Part shown: piece by piece, positions 47,892-60,074 of the stretch
Layout of the letters: each line of letters starts with the position of its first letter
How positions within the stretch are numbered: the stretch's first letter is position 1
NCBI GenBank assembly: GCA_013433145.1
Contig: CM024168.1
Location: 12,222,184 to 12,286,183 of the forward strand
Length of the DNA stretch: 64,000 bases
Source: Ascaris suum
Taxonomy: Eukaryota > Nematoda > Chromadorea > Rhabditida > Ascarididae
Direction: 5' to 3'
Position numbers and translations under genes: made by a program
Notes under the pieces: generated by a model
Databases searched by the model: none
Told to the model about the DNA's origin: nothing
Seen by the model: only the letters and a program-made list of their open reading frames with translations

Positions 47892-48126
47892 GTTGCAATC
47901 ACAGGTGAGGAAGATGGTCACACATACGTATCCATGACTGAAGGAATGCTTGCTATGGCGCGGTCTTGCGAAGCAAGACCGCGCCATACAACACTCCTTG
48001 CACAAGCGCAACGCTTCAGCGATGGAGTAATGGTTCACACGCCTTTTCATGCTTGTCGACTGGCTGCGCAATTCCTCACTGTACAAAAGGGAAAACACGT
48101 CAGCGATGATTCAACGATATATACAG
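47892..48126 (+). CDS. exon candidate, unknown
   Basis: The acceptor is AACTTGACCAGTGCCCAG and the donor is ATACAG|GTAATTTT. It has 78 codons, phase 0 in and phase 1 out, GC near 50%. Within a 146-codon ATG frame (47763-48203). The peptide has an acidic start (TGEEDGHTYVSMTEGM) and a helical part (GVMVHTPFHACRLAAQFL). A perfect inverted repeat lies inside. A minus-strand frame overlaps (47871-48098). Not recognised. Confidence 0.37.
47955..47989. repeat. perfect 16-bp inverted repeat, GAA loop
   Basis: TATGGCGCGGTCTTGC (47955-47970), loop GAA (47971-47973), then its exact reverse complement (47974-47989). No mismatches. GC-rich stem. It lies within an open frame. No second copy seen in this window. 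Confidence 0.95.
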
Positions 48127-49173
48127 GTAATTTTATATCTCAGCAAATGGAACTCACAAAAATGACAGCAAAATTTTTCGTTGTCGATTTCATGTCCGCT
48201 TGAAGCGCCAGTTACTAGCGTAGAGGAGGGTAATCTCAAAGCAGTTTAAGATATTTCGACATCAGATTTGATAAAACTGTTCAAAAAAGTGTACACTGCC
48301 AGCTGCTCTCTATCGTTTTCACCTTCTCAGCTTCCTGTTCTTCTTGTAGCTGTTCCTGTGTTGCATCCTGGAAATTGCATATCTAATCTCTCACCGTACC
48401 GCTCGTGAGCATTGCTCACGTTCCCGCATGTGGCAGAGGATGCTGAAGCATTGAGCGAACCTAATAGTAGATAGAATTGGTGGCATAATTTTTACTCGTA
48501 CAGGAAGGAAGAAAACTACAGCGAGGCAGTTAAATAAATGAGGAATTCGAAGAACCAGAACATGAGTGAAAAGCATGAAAATATGCTAAAAACAGAAAAG
48601 AGAATAAATATTAACAATTAATAAATGAATTAAGTGAATTAAGGGGTTTAAACCGGAAGAAAAATAATCATCCCTTGAGAATGAAGATCACCTACTGGAT
48701 GCAGATTTAGGCTGTCAATGCGACGCCTTAAAGTAGAAATGTTTTGTGGAGAGAAGGTTTTTCAACTACGTGCAGTTTGATTATGTTCGAAGAATGTGGT
48801 TTCCATTTCATCTGATATTTTGCGCATGACGATTTCTAGTGCGAGCAAATACGAGGAGCGCGACAAAAAAGAGTGCATAGAATAATAGCATAAGACAGAA
48901 TAACAATAACAGAAAACAGCATAGAATAAAATGAGCTTTCAAACAGTGCTATGCTTTCTTTCATTTCAATTTCACTATTTAAGACGCTCACGTTGTGGCC
49001 TTTCGCCATCTACTGAATTTTGTTTCGTTTCATTATCGTGTTTAACTTAGAATGTTTTTTATTTTTGTCACTGAATTCATTAAACGATGAAAACCCTCTA
49101 ATGAAAACATTATAATCTAATTGAATGTGCCAAGGAAACCTTTTTGGGTAGCTAGGCGAGATACTCTTTGCAG
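48127..49173. other. no supported gene
   Basis: AT-rich sequence with no frame or signal worth calling. Confidence 0.45.
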
Positions 49174-49756
49174 TTAGTGTTGACTATGCGATGAATATAA
49201 CAAACAAAGGAATAATATCTGAGCACTGAACGCAAGAAACATTTGACGGCAAGCGATGAAGCATGACATTTTTATTGTGCAAAGCTCTAGAACACAATTA
49301 GAAGTTTCAAACAGTTTCGTGGTAATATTAGAACACATATTTCGTTCACTTAGGGTCAGCACATATTTCAAGCTCTGAACCATGGCTGTCATTAACTATT
49401 AGCCGTGCAATCATTGTGACAGATATTCGCAGGGAACATCGAAATCTGTTTCCAGCGCAAGACAATCAATAGTAGGTTCGCCAAAAGGCATAAAGTTTAA
49501 GCCATCTATGAAAAATGTGCAAAACAGTTTAGTTTTTTGGAAACCTGCAACAAATAGTGAGTTATATGCATAAAAGACTGCAAAGCGAGTAAAACCTAGG
49601 ACACTGCTTTGACAAATTCCACTAATAACACCACGCGCATGTGATGCCGAATCACTTGCCATTGGCCTGAAGCAATGAGGCAACCGCACTTGCAAGAGCC
49701 ACTGAGTTTGAGCAGCAGCTTATTATGATATACTATAACAAATGCCTCAACATCCA
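49174..49756 (-). pseudogene. decayed non-LTR retrotransposon reverse transcriptase (LINE relic)
   Basis: Read on the minus strand, several landmarks of a non-LTR reverse transcriptase appear in the right order, across frame shifts and stops. First is DVEAFVIVYHNKLLLKL (49704-49756), which fits the usual DxxKAFDxVxHxxLLxKL. Then RGVISGICQSSVLG fits SGVPQGSVLGP, YAYNSL fits YINDL, and FIDGLNF fits the FADD catalytic box with the second Asp lost. An Asp-x-Asp segment follows. Finally SLKYVLTLSERN with a following ELC fits the KCxVLxxG...DLG region (49174-49392). The catalytic motif is broken, so it is inactive. Clade (CR1/RTE/Jockey-like) cannot be fixed by eye. Confidence 0.6.
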
Positions 49757-52700
49757 TCATAGACGATGCTAACCGTGAATGGGTCGAAAAACATCCTGCA
49801 AGGAAACCATGTTACGCAGTGTTAATATCTTGATAAAGGATGAGGCTGGACTCACGTACCTTTGGTTTTATTATGTCAGGGATGGTGGTTTCATAATCGG
49901 AGCTGCAGTGTAGATAATTTTCCAGAATGGTGGTAGCTTGCATGAACAAAGGTTGGAAAAAGTTGGGCTATGCGTTTTTTGTTGCTAAGCTTCGGAACAA
50001 AAACGCTGAGAAGAATATCCGCCCAATTTTTGGAAAATTCAAGTCAGAGTAATGCGCGATTGCGACAGAATTCGATCACCGTCTTGAGAACCTCCGAGAA
50101 AAGGTTTCGTTAGGACTCCACATTCGACCGTCAGTGTTCCTTAAGAATCAACTATCCTGTTTAAAAAATCCAGCTGTTTGTTACCAAGAATTAAATTATG
50201 GCGCTCGCTAGCCGTTGCTTTCGATGATCAGAAGGCATGTTGCACAACTGTTACTGGAGAAGTTTTCAGAGACAGGTGCTAACCGTGTCATTGTTAAAAA
50301 ACGAGTGAAGCATTTTATCACCAAACATGGCGCTAAAAGCGATCTAAAATATTTGTTCAGCCTGCTAGAGATATTCAGTGCTGGAGTACGGCTCTTCTAA
50401 TCACCCACTGCGGCAGCTGGAATGCCAGTTATGCAATAACAGTTAAACGCTCGATAAACGTCGCCAAAACGAAAACCAACGAAACTTTGCAGCCCATCAG
50501 ATAAAACTTTCAATCTCTTAAAACAGTCATTCCTTTTGAGAAAAAGTGGAAAAGAGTACCAATAAACGGACACAATATGCGCTTTCTCATTTTAGCCCAC
50601 CCAATTAACCGAGCTCAAGCATACTGGACAATAAGGAAGTGCAAAATGAGAAGGAAGCAGCAAAAACTATCTCCTAAGCTAAAAAAAAATTGTTTCTAGC
50701 CATATTTTTCTATCCTCAGTCGTACTTTTCAACACAGAATACTCGAATAGTAAGCCACGACGCTTTCACTTCTCTACAAACTGCAAAAGAAGTCAAGAAC
50801 TGTAAGGAGAATGGAATGTAGACTGTTTCCACGTCGTAGAATGTAGCGGTAAACATCACTGCTATAGCCTCTCTGATCCGCGAGCTGAGCTGGACGAAGA
50901 GCACATACATGGAGCGCTGAGGGAGGAGAGCGGGAAGAAATAACGAGGTATGAGCAGCCCCTCCTTCCCCTCTGAAATGGAATAGTAGGTAATTGGATCC
51001 TTCTCCTCTAAATCATGTCCTGAATATACACTATCAACTCCTAATAGCAGTGGGCTTCGGAAGGAGTCAGATATCGCCTCTGTACCTTACTTTTCAATCA
51101 CTATTAGCACATTTGATTACTCTTTTACTTTTTGCACCATTTCTTAGGGAAAGAATGAATCTTGGTTTGTTAGATTCCCTGAAAACACTTCGCTATATAT
51201 GATGGAGCAGGTGCTACAAATGAACTCATGCTAATGAAAGTTTTTTTTGGGCAAAAGTACCTTTTGAGAATAAAAACAATGTTTGAGGAAATTTTTTCCA
51301 GGCAAACTTTCCCTCACTTTTCTAGAGAAGGCCATCAATGATGTGGTGATGATCGAAATCTTTCAAGCGCAGCAGCAGTTTTAATTTGCTTTGATCGCGC
51401 CAGTTCGCCAATACAGCATATCATGTTCTAGAAAACACGCGGCGTTGCTTGAATTCTATTATGATCGCTTCGTTACCTGCGGAAAAAGAATCCACGTCGT
51501 TAAGGCACTTACTGGCAAATCAGAAGTTATTCAGTTTACTTCCAAGGAACTCTTTCGCATGACAGTGGTACACATAGACAATGCAGTTAAATGAATTGTT
51601 TCTTTGGCTGCAGATGAGCATTTTCTTATGCGAAAAGCAACACATTTTAACGAGGAAGTGACTAGGCCAAATTAATGAATGAAAACTCTTAGTGTTTTGA
51701 TTCACTTTTTCGCACTCCAAAGTGCGTTGCAATATGATTGAAGGTGAAAGCTCTGCGAATACACATGTGTGCAAGTATAAGCCCGCCACTTGCCAAAACT
51801 TGCAAAAAGTGCGCATGAAAACTTGAATCATTTCTCCACTAATCGACATTAGATATGTCCAACATTCACAGATAATAGGCATCGATAACTTACTTGTGCC
51901 AAGTCAGCTTAAACGACATCACTCAATAATCTCTGCGAGGATGGGCATACGATGCGCTAACTAAGATCCATATGAATCCTAGCTGTTTAATGCAATAAAT
52001 TTAAGCTTCCTTTGAGGAATTTCATTAACCGCTAGATACGGCTATCTCATGATACAACTCGTTCAACTTTTCTCGTGCTTAAACTGATAGAAATTGCGGA
52101 AAGTTTGCAGACATTTCTGAATTTCCACCCTATCCCAGCGGTATCAGGATTCACACACATTTTGAATGCATCTTAAGTCTGTCCCCAGGGCATGGAATGT
52201 CGCATAAAAAATTCATCTCAGACCAAAGCAAGCTTTATCTTACAGTACTCTCAGAGATTTTCCTTGTCGACCCGGATAAAAACTTCCTATGTTAACTTAT
52301 GCTTTTACTACTCACACTGTGTGGGTGGTGCAATAAACTGTCGTTGCTGCGCCAATGAATGTGCTTATCGCTTTATTTTTGTCGCAATTGGCTATATCTG
52401 ACACAGTGAATGGCTGCAAGCTATTCCATATTGCAGCCAATATGCTCGAAGGAGTCACGAAAAAACAGCCAATGAACCGCACGGTTCACTGTTCGCCTGA
52501 AATGAGTGATGCGAGATCGAAGAGGGGCGGATAAGGTGATCTGGTGACGTAATAATGAACTGCTCATAACAACAGTGCTCCAGTAGGTCTGTTCATATAC
52601 GGTTGATGGCTGTGGGATGAGCCGAACTTAGTAAAGGATTCTTATAAAGACGTTTCGTCTCTTCGAGCCATAATCATGGCAGAATGGTCTGGCATATGTC

Positions 52701-53353
52701 AGCGTGAAAATCTTCTATATCTTCTCATTCGATGCATCTCACATTCATAGAATCTGTACCAGCTAACACGTGTATGTGGATGTATGTCGGCGGAAAAGCA
52801 CAACGTCGTGGACAATACCTATTCTTGATTACATGTCCGAATTATCTCTCACAACGGAAATGCTAGAAACTTCCTCACTTTCTCTATATCTGTCTTATAC
52901 TTGCTGATAACTTTAATCGTCGTTTTCTGCTTCTAGCAGCAGAATTTTTCGGTGGCAGAAAATACCGTGCTGAAATCGACAATTTTAAGGACCATTTCAT
53001 TTATTGCAGCCAAGGAATGAATAAGCGGATAGACTATATTTCATAGAGCGCAATTCGACAATACCAAACGCACAAAGGTGAATGCCCTGAGCCTTTGACG
53101 AGTTGACAAATTTCTCATGTAACAAAATCATCGTGCATCGCAAAGCAAGCATTCAATTACTCTCTGATGGAGAATGACCCAATGCTGTTGTGCTGCTGAG
53201 CGTGTGTGAAAAAATACGGAAAAGCCAGCGTGAGCGTGGGTAGGCGTGTACGCATGGAAAAACCCACTTGACGTGTTCGGCAGTTGATAGTGTCGTCCGG
53301 AGTAAGAATTTGTGCCGCGCTGTGGTTGTAGAGATCAACTATTATTACAACCG
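49757..53353. other. no firmly supported gene
   Basis: Likely includes further decayed retrotransposon sequence just right of 49756. Plus frames at 50215-50400, 50993-51202 and 52192-52401 and a minus frame at 51520-51882 lack splice support. No other repeats seen. Confidence 0.35.
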
Positions 53354-53564
53354 ATGCTTTCGAAGCGTGGTGCATTTTACCACAACACTACCGCTTGCCT
53401 TCGACTTGTGCGCTTCTTACCCGTCCTTCTTGTACTACTCCCTCCTCTCGAGACCAAAGCTCAAGCCCAGCGACTTGTCATCAGTCACCAAAACCAATCG
53501 CAAAAGCAAAGTCCTTTAACCTTTGTCGCCACGGCCGTTCAAAATTCGCGTGAAACGAAGAATG
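53354..53564 (+). CDS. first exon encoding a signal peptide (secreted protein)
   Basis: From the ATG at 53354 the peptide has a basic start, a hydrophobic core (LVRFLPVLLVLLPPL) and a probable cleavage near ETKAQA-Q. A Gln/Ser-rich stretch (RLVISHQNQSQKQSPL) follows, and the exon ends at a near-perfect donor AATG|GTAAGTG in phase 1. GC is raised. An in-frame upstream start at 53312 is possible but would bury the signal. The next plus-strand exon that fits in phase is 58045-58319. This suggests a secreted product, possibly the precursor whose later exons include the Cys-rich module at 62266. Confidence 0.45.
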
Positions 53565-56500
53565 GTAAGTGATAAGCACGTTTTTAGGGGATTTTCGGTG
53601 CATGATTCTACTTAGAACTCAATATCACAGCAGTAGCTTCTCTTAAGGAAGTTCTAGAGTAGTTCAGATGCTAGCGTCTGCACGAATTTGTTGAAATTTA
53701 TGATGATAATGTCATCCTTCAATTGTCTATCCGATTGCGGAGTCACTTTTACTCTGCAGAACTTTTATACTCTGCAGAATGGTTAAAGTGTATCTAAACC
53801 GTGGCTGCTTATTCCAGTTTATTTGCATAATTTAAGAAGTTCTTGCCTTCACTGTTCGAAAGAAAAGAAAACTTGGTTGTCACATGTTATCAAAGGCCCA
53901 TTGCCACTTCAATTTCCCGATTTGCCCTTACGATCAAGAAAAATGGCTCTGTCATATAGTAGAAAAGCAGCTTGAAAAAGAACGAATATGCAAGAACATG
54001 CCATAGAGTGTGATATCATATGCATGCTTGCTTTTATTGCAACTGGCCAACAAACTAGAATGAAATACAAGCACGCCTTTTACCACTACTACGTGTCTTT
54101 TGCCAAAAAACAATTCTCATTTTCCAAGTCAATTCAGTCAGTTGTAGTGCTACTTTGATTTACATATAGTGTTATCAGGTCTTTAGGCACCTTGATCGCT
54201 CTCTCCAAATCTTCTCTATTTCAGGCCATTGCAACTTTCCTGTTGCAATCATTTCGATTTTAGCTGTTGGAAAAGCCTTTTGTTCAGAACTGTTTCATGC
54301 CAACTAAAACTGTGAATTTTGAGGGCAACGACTGATAGAAAAAGTTGGGACAGAAGACAATTTTTTAGATGAGCTCAACAAAATTATTCATTGTATTTTA
54401 TGAGATCTGCCATAGTTGCAAACAAATTATTCAAAAGTTGACACTTAGAAGCAAAAAGTACTTTTCTTGTTCGTCCTTGCACATAAATTACATTGATCTA
54501 TTCTTCAGTTGCATAACTTTTGTATGTAGTAACAAACAAAACTGCCTTGGTCATTTTAAGAGGCACACAGTTGCTAATAAAGAAGCTGCACGAATACTGT
54601 GTAACGCAGTAAAGTGCATCCGCATCCGTAGTGCTTCGTAATGAATTATTAGTGCACTCGAGGTCACTTATAGTCAGCTGAAAAGAGATCTGGCCAGCAA
54701 AAACCATAGACGAGAAACTGGAATCCAATTTGAGTTATGCTGATCTAACATAGTACTAACGAACTGGATCTGCTGGTCGGCTGGCCTCTGTGAAATGAGC
54801 TGGCCGTCTTCCTATTCCATCAGAGGTGCTTCATAATCAAAAGCGCTTGTGAACGCGACGCTTTCTGATGTCCACGATGCAGACTGACCTTCTTACCAAG
54901 CCTTGAGTGGGCGTCACGTTTCTTAAGTCCACTGACAGCACTCTATGGAAATGGACTGAAATGGAGTAATCATTCGTAAACCACTCGTTAGCAATTTTTG
55001 CTTTATTCGGGCGCGACATATTTGCGTCGGCAGTGCTATAAGAAAGAGGGAATTATTCAGGCATCTAGTGTTTCAGTTTGCAATTAACTCTTGTGATGCA
55101 TCACCGGCTTCACTTACCACCTGACAATTGAGAGAATTGCGCTATTCTTATTCGCAAGACCTTGTACGCCCATTGCCGTTGTGGAGCTTGCTGCAAAGTT
55201 GGTGAGCGACTCTGAAGAAATTCTTTTGAACAATCAGTCAGGACTCGACCTATCGCTTGCTCAATATTTAGAACACATTAAGATGCAATTCATGACTACA
55301 TGTATCAGACTAAGTGTACAAATGAACACATAGTGTTTCCGCCCTCAGAAACGGCCATCATTGCTCTCACCATTCGACATCGAATGTTAACGGAGGGGAT
55401 TAGTTTTCATGTCAGAAATATATTTATTTTAAAACCAAGCTCATCAACAGAATATCTAAATGGAGAGCATTAGTAGGTCTTTCTGAGCATTCGTCTGCGA
55501 CTGTCAAACTTCCAACGTTCTTTGTCGTTCGCAGAGGCCGAAAAAAGACTTCGCTATTTGGAGGTTCTAGAAGTGATGAGAGGACGTCTACCAAGATGAA
55601 AACAGTTAAGCATAGTGTTTTGCAACTCTGCGATCTCCGAGAGGCCCCAACGAAACGCTTGAAGGAGGAGGATGGATCAACTTCTCAACTTTTTTGGCCC
55701 TGACTTTTCCGCATGGTTCATCCTTTTTTAGGAGCCTTTATTCCATTGTGGTTCGACGGCTTTTTTGCGCTTCTCATCATCTCGAATCCTGGTGAAGATG
55801 GCAGCAAAATAAATATGAAGCGAAGCAGAGGATGAAAGACAAACTCGCCAAAGTCATTTGTGGAAAATAACTATCTAGTTTTACGTTTGTATGTGATATT
55901 TTTGAAGCGTTCCCTTCAGCATTCTCTAATGAAAAAGCGATTATTAATTCACATCAACCTGCCCTTTATCTTGTGCAGATCCTAATGAGAAAAGAGCTCA
56001 ACCTGTCCAAGAATTAATTTTACTTCCAGATATTTTTAGTGATTGCTGTTCCGGCTGTTGGCAGCGAAAGAAATATGTTCCTTTCGACAGAAAGTTTCAT
56101 GTACAGCAGCAATTTAGTGTTTCTCTGCGAGGTCAACGATTCCGTTTCATGGCATTGTGAAATATGAAATCCTCAAGTAAAATTGTTCTCAAGGGAGTAG
56201 CACTTTAATCGTGAACTTTATTGAGCTGTTTATATTGTCGGAGAGTGCAATTTCGGTGCATGTTCACAGAACTAGTTCACTAGCCGGTGCTATGTTAAGA
56301 GTGTAAAGCGATCGCTTCGTGAGAATGAAATTTGCTCCAAGCAAAAAAATTTTGTTGCATACTTTCACCTCATATTACTATTGTCGTCACTGCGTAACGC
56401 TCATAAATACGATAAGTTCACTTAACGATTCGCAAACAATGAAAAAAGACATAGTTTGATTGAATTTTCATACCATTATAAACAAATAAAAGAGGGAGAG

Positions 56501-56922
56501 GATGAACTACCGTTTATTAAGATGTTTTTAGTGAAATCTTCGATCATTTCAGCATAACTGGCAAAAATCGAACGACGTTATAATTGTTGCGTTTACAGAG
56601 ACCAAATTTCTATGTTCTCGAAAGGTGATGAGTACTTTCTTTGGTCACAGTGGCAATTTGTTGAAAATGTTGATTTGGAAGTTGGTCATTAACGGTCCAT
56701 TCCGTTCGCTAATGATTAACTGACATATCATTACAAAGTCTAAGGTGAATGCAGTGTCGAGTTGGATGCGCCTCCAATATTCAGGTGATTAACCGATTTT
56801 ATGCATTCGATTTGCGACTCTTAAACTCGCTTCACAGAGATGAGTCTACGCTGATAATCATGGCGAAATTTATTTCCTTATGGGAAAACAATTCGTCTAC
56901 AGAACCGCATAATCATGTCGGT
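53565..56922. other. probable intron; retrotransposon relic inside
   Basis: Contains a 17-bp near-tandem repeat (TTTTACTCTGCAGAAC type, 53748-53782) and the reverse transcriptase relic at 54432-54728. The rest shows no exon with good borders, though a segment 56773-56916 has an ATTCAG acceptor and a GTATGAG donor. Confidence 0.4.
54432..54728 (-). pseudogene. second LINE relic: C-terminal part of reverse transcriptase ORF
   Basis: The minus strand shows the post-catalytic landmarks of non-LTR elements. TISDLECTNNSLRS fits the V-x-DLG-V-x(4)-L-x-F region. CSFFISNCVPLKM and FVTTYKSYATEE fit the RxFxxRxxxxLxxxYxTYVRPxLEY region. After a stop, YVQGRTRKVLFASK fits the VQRRFTRxLF motif (54432-54497). 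Stops and missing residues show decay. Same strand as the 49.2-49.8 kb relic, so the two could be parts of related insertions. A plus-strand frame here (54369-54641) is a shadow. Confidence 0.48.
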
Positions 56923-57162
56923 ATGAGCTCAGTTGTTCATGTTGTAAAATGCTTTGTTTTAGCAGTATACCTCGTCAATACACCCGCGAGGGCATGTTTC
57001 GGTGGTCGAGGGACCGCGATGACATCAAGTAGTATGCCGTCCACGGCCGAACCCTCCTTGCTTCAGAGTTTTGCATTCAGCCAACTTTCAGTAGTCAGAT
57101 TTCATTTTCCCTGTAGCTGTTGCAATCGATCAAAGCATTTCAGAAACTGTCAAAAGCCGTGA
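56923..57162 (+). CDS. candidate secreted small protein or first exon
   Basis: The ATG at 56923 begins a signal-like sequence (MSSVVHVVKCFVLAVYLVNT) ending at a plausible Ala-x-Ala site (PARAC). A Gly/Ser/Thr segment and a Cys cluster (PCSCCNRSK) follow before the TGA. An upstream in-frame region is also open, and a GTATGAG donor lies just before this ATG, so the segment could be intronic. If real it would be nested in the proposed 53.6-58.0 kb intron. Confidence 0.3.
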   Translation: MSSVVHVVKCFVLAVYLVNTPARACFGGRGTAMTSSSMPSTAEPSLLQSFAFSQLSVVRFHFPCSCCNRSKHFRNCQKP

Positions 57163-57980
57163 TGAAATGTGACGCACTTGTTCTGCAATTTCCTCACCCA
57201 TCACTCCGAAATGTGAGATGCGCATTCCTGAAAGGAAATGTTTTTTAAAAATAGTTGCTTTAAAAATTTTCAAATAATGATGTGGTAAGAGTCTCCGTCA
57301 AAGGATTCTGAAAAAGGCACTTGTAAAATTTTCCTGTGTAAACTGGAGAAAAAAGCGCCGAAAAAAGTTATTTTTGGATAAAGTGAGCGTGTTTTGATCT
57401 AAGTGGGTTGAAGTGGTGTCGGCGAAACTATTGCATAAAACCTCTGGCTGCGATAGTTTATTGCTTCGATGATGTTCCTGGTGCTTGCTGTAAGATGTCT
57501 GGTGCTAAATGACATAAGAGCGTAAAAGTTTTGCTTTTTCGACCTACTACTCAACAATTTTACGATCGGCTTTTTCCCATTATTCGTCTAACAAAGAAAT
57601 TACTTGTTACCTAAGCGTCTGTGCAAAATTTATGCATTCACACCATTCAGTTTCATATTACACTCTCAGTTGCCTCACAGAAGAAAATATTCTGCAAATG
57701 TGGTACTGTTGTTTTTCTCTGAGCGCGTATTTCACTGTGCTTCTCGTCATTTCTGCAGTCAAACTGCAACCTTGTGAAAATCAATTCAATGCATATGCTA
57801 CCTTGGTGACTCATAGTTGTCAAGCACATACTTGAATCAACCAAATGATGATCCTAAATCAGTTTCTCAAATTTTATGCAAACAAATCATGATATACCTA
57901 ACCATATAAAATTATTTGCGCACACACTGGCGCAAATTATTCTGTATTTATGACCGGACGGAGCCTCTAATGATGCTAGC

Positions 57981-58002
57981 CGAGCGGTAAAACAACCGCT
58001 CG
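57981..58002. repeat. 8-bp inverted repeat (stem-loop)
   Basis: CGAGCGGT, six-base spacer, ACCGCTCG, just upstream of the exon at 58045. Role unknown. No T-run follows. Confidence 0.7.
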
Positions 58003-58044
58003 ATAAACGTTTCGCTATTCTTGAGACGTTTTGATTCCTTTAAG

Positions 58045-58319
58045 AGGAAGCGTCCGTCGAAGGTGCTGCCTCCATGTCAGCTGAGGCTCCAACAACGTTT
58101 CGAACAGTACTGCGAGATGAAGAACCATTCAAAATGTTCGATGAAACATTTTCGACGGCTCGAGATTCACCGCTTCTGCCAGAGTCTTGCGACCGATCCG
58201 ACGACAGCGCGCTGCTGGCAAGACTCAAAGATAGTGGACTGTACGCTGAAATCTATATGGCTCCCGATATACATACAGCTGCGGATCAGTTCCCCGATCT
58301 GAGCGATACATTACGGCAA
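58045..58319 (+). CDS. exon, acidic then helical, unknown protein
   Basis: GC near 50% with a clean frame of about 92 codons. It begins acidic (EEASVEGAASMSAEAP), then has FRTVLRDEEPFKMFDETF, a Ser/Asp stretch, and ALLARLKDSGLYAEIYMAPD, ending DLSDTLRQ at the CAA|GTGAAT donor (phase 0). If that donor is not used the frame ends after VNLC at a TAG (58334). The acceptor at 58043/58044 (CTTTAAG) is moderate and phase 1, matching the signal-peptide exon. The exit phase matches 59970-60074, continuing the helix. Plus and minus frames overlap, but this one has the best composition. Confidence 0.5.
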
Positions 58320-58334
58320 GTGAATCTGTGCTAG

Positions 58335-59952
58335 CAATCACTGAGCGATTTATCAGCTGTACTTTTTGTAAAATAATAGCAAGACGCATGAGCCCGTGAA
58401 CATTCGCTAAATGAAGTGCTGTAATGACCATTTTGCTAAGAACTATTTGACATCCTCCCGAAATCATGTCACCGGGCTTCGGTATGCTCATTTGTTATCG
58501 TTAGCAAATGCCGGCATAAAAGATTCCACCTAAAATATGTGCTGAAATCTTAATTTACAGCTGATGTGAACTTGTTATGTTTATGGGATGTTTATTATTG
58601 CTATGGAGTAATTATATACATTGAGCCTGGAATTATGCAGTCTGCTTGCTCAATCAGCAGATAGCATGTACTGTTGAATTAATCACCATATTTGAAAATC
58701 TCGAGAAGAAACAAGGTGCTATTTGAATAAATACCTCCTGTTATCTTGTTAACTTCCTGTTAACCTGTTAACTCAAGAGCATCAGCGGCATCCCGATTAG
58801 AAAAGCTAAAATAACGTTAGCTAGTCGATATGAACCGTACTCATTTGGCTAAAAGAGGTTCTTACACTACGCGATGGTAAGTTCTCAGCCTTATTTCCCT
58901 AAAGACGTGGAAATCGTCCGCAATTTCAATCTGATTTATTCGTGGAATCTGATGAGGTGAAGCTCAGTAAGATATATATTTGTAGCAATGGAGCATGTTC
59001 ATGAGGGACGAAACGGCACGAATACAAGAATAGTGCATTCTGTTCCGCAAAGATGGGTGCGACCTTAAGTTGCAGATGAACTAACCGATTTGATTAGTTC
59101 TCATGCTGTCTGCAACTAGAACATGTCTGAAATAATGTCGTGCATTGTTCCTGATATGGGGACATGTCTTTTGCATTGGCGAATGAAATTTTTTTGCAGT
59201 GAAATTTTTAGTGCCAACCGTAAGATGTGCTTACGAAAACACGTTAAAAAATAAATGTCCTTATAAAACAGTGTGAACTAAACTGCTCGGTCACCTGAAT
59301 TTGTTTGTTTATTCAGATTTACAACCGCTAAGGGAGAGTATTTCTGTGACAATGACTGTCAATACAACGCTCGTTTTGTGCGCAGTATTATGAAAGGCGA
59401 AAATCATGGCAGCGTAACGCAAGTTTACTTTTCGTTATCATTCGTATTGATAAGCTTTTTCACTAATTGGACAGCGAAGTTTTCTGCTATCTACTTTTCG
59501 CCGATTCATGTTGTTTCATGTTTTTTTCCTTATTTTTCTGACTTATAATCGATTTTCATAGTGAATTCATTTCCTTTTCCTGCTTCTTCCTCCTGCGTCA
59601 TCTTCATTAGCACATGCATACACGACACCATTACGTAATTTTTTGGGCAAAGGAGGATAGTTTTTTGTCAAAACTTACAATGAACGCATTACTGAACAAG
59701 CTAATATGATATTCTTCCATGCAGAGTAAGGAATAGTTGAAACGTTCCGTTCACCTCTTGCTCGACGCACTTTCTTTATCGGAATGGAACAAAGTTACTC
59801 AATAAATCATTGCGGCAAACATTTCTTAACTGAGAGTGAAACGGATAATCACCGAGGAGAAGACGATTTTTTAAACAGTGAAATAGAGTAACACAGAGCC
59901 ATTCTTTCACTGGCCGATCTTCACTGTTGTTTCCAATCTCTTCCGATGTTTC
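58335..59952. other. probable intron
   Basis: AT-rich. It holds a TGTTAAC-type short repeat cluster at 58736-58775 and an isolated ATG plus GTAAGT donor (58830-58875) that lacks a partner. No exon called. Confidence 0.4.
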
Positions 59953-59969
59953 ATGAATGAAAGCTGCAG

Positions 59970-60074
59970 ACGAAAGAGCTCATCGATGAGCTACGTACAC
60001 TCACAGTCAGAAAGCTGGTGGCATCAGGAAAGTTGGAAAATGGAGCGACACTGGCGAAAGCGAAGGCATATTGA
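59970..60074 (+). CDS. exon segment, coiled coil (frame 1 of 2)
   Basis: After GCTGCAG at 59963-59969 a phase-0 frame reads TKELIDELRTLTVRKLVASG, then KLENGATLAKAKAY, and stops at TGA 60072-60074. It continues the helical end of 58045-58319 (DLSDTLRQ) without a break, giving a coiled-coil-like heptad pattern. The competing frame over the same bases contains four Trp in sixteen residues and looks wrong here, although it becomes the better frame after about 60075. The acceptor has its pyrimidine tract rather far upstream. Confidence 0.4.
   Translation, partial: TKELIDELRTLTVRKLVASGKLENGATLAKAKAY

Noticed and set aside
50215..50400. Basic helical frame (LLEKFSETGANRVIVKKRV) like a transposase HTH
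   Set aside because: Too short, no second domain, no terminal repeats; kept only as a note.
54369..54641. 90-codon plus frame
   Set aside because: Lies opposite the reverse-transcriptase relic; shadow.
57981..58002. Stem-loop as a bacterial-type terminator
   Set aside because: No T-run and the context is eukaryotic.
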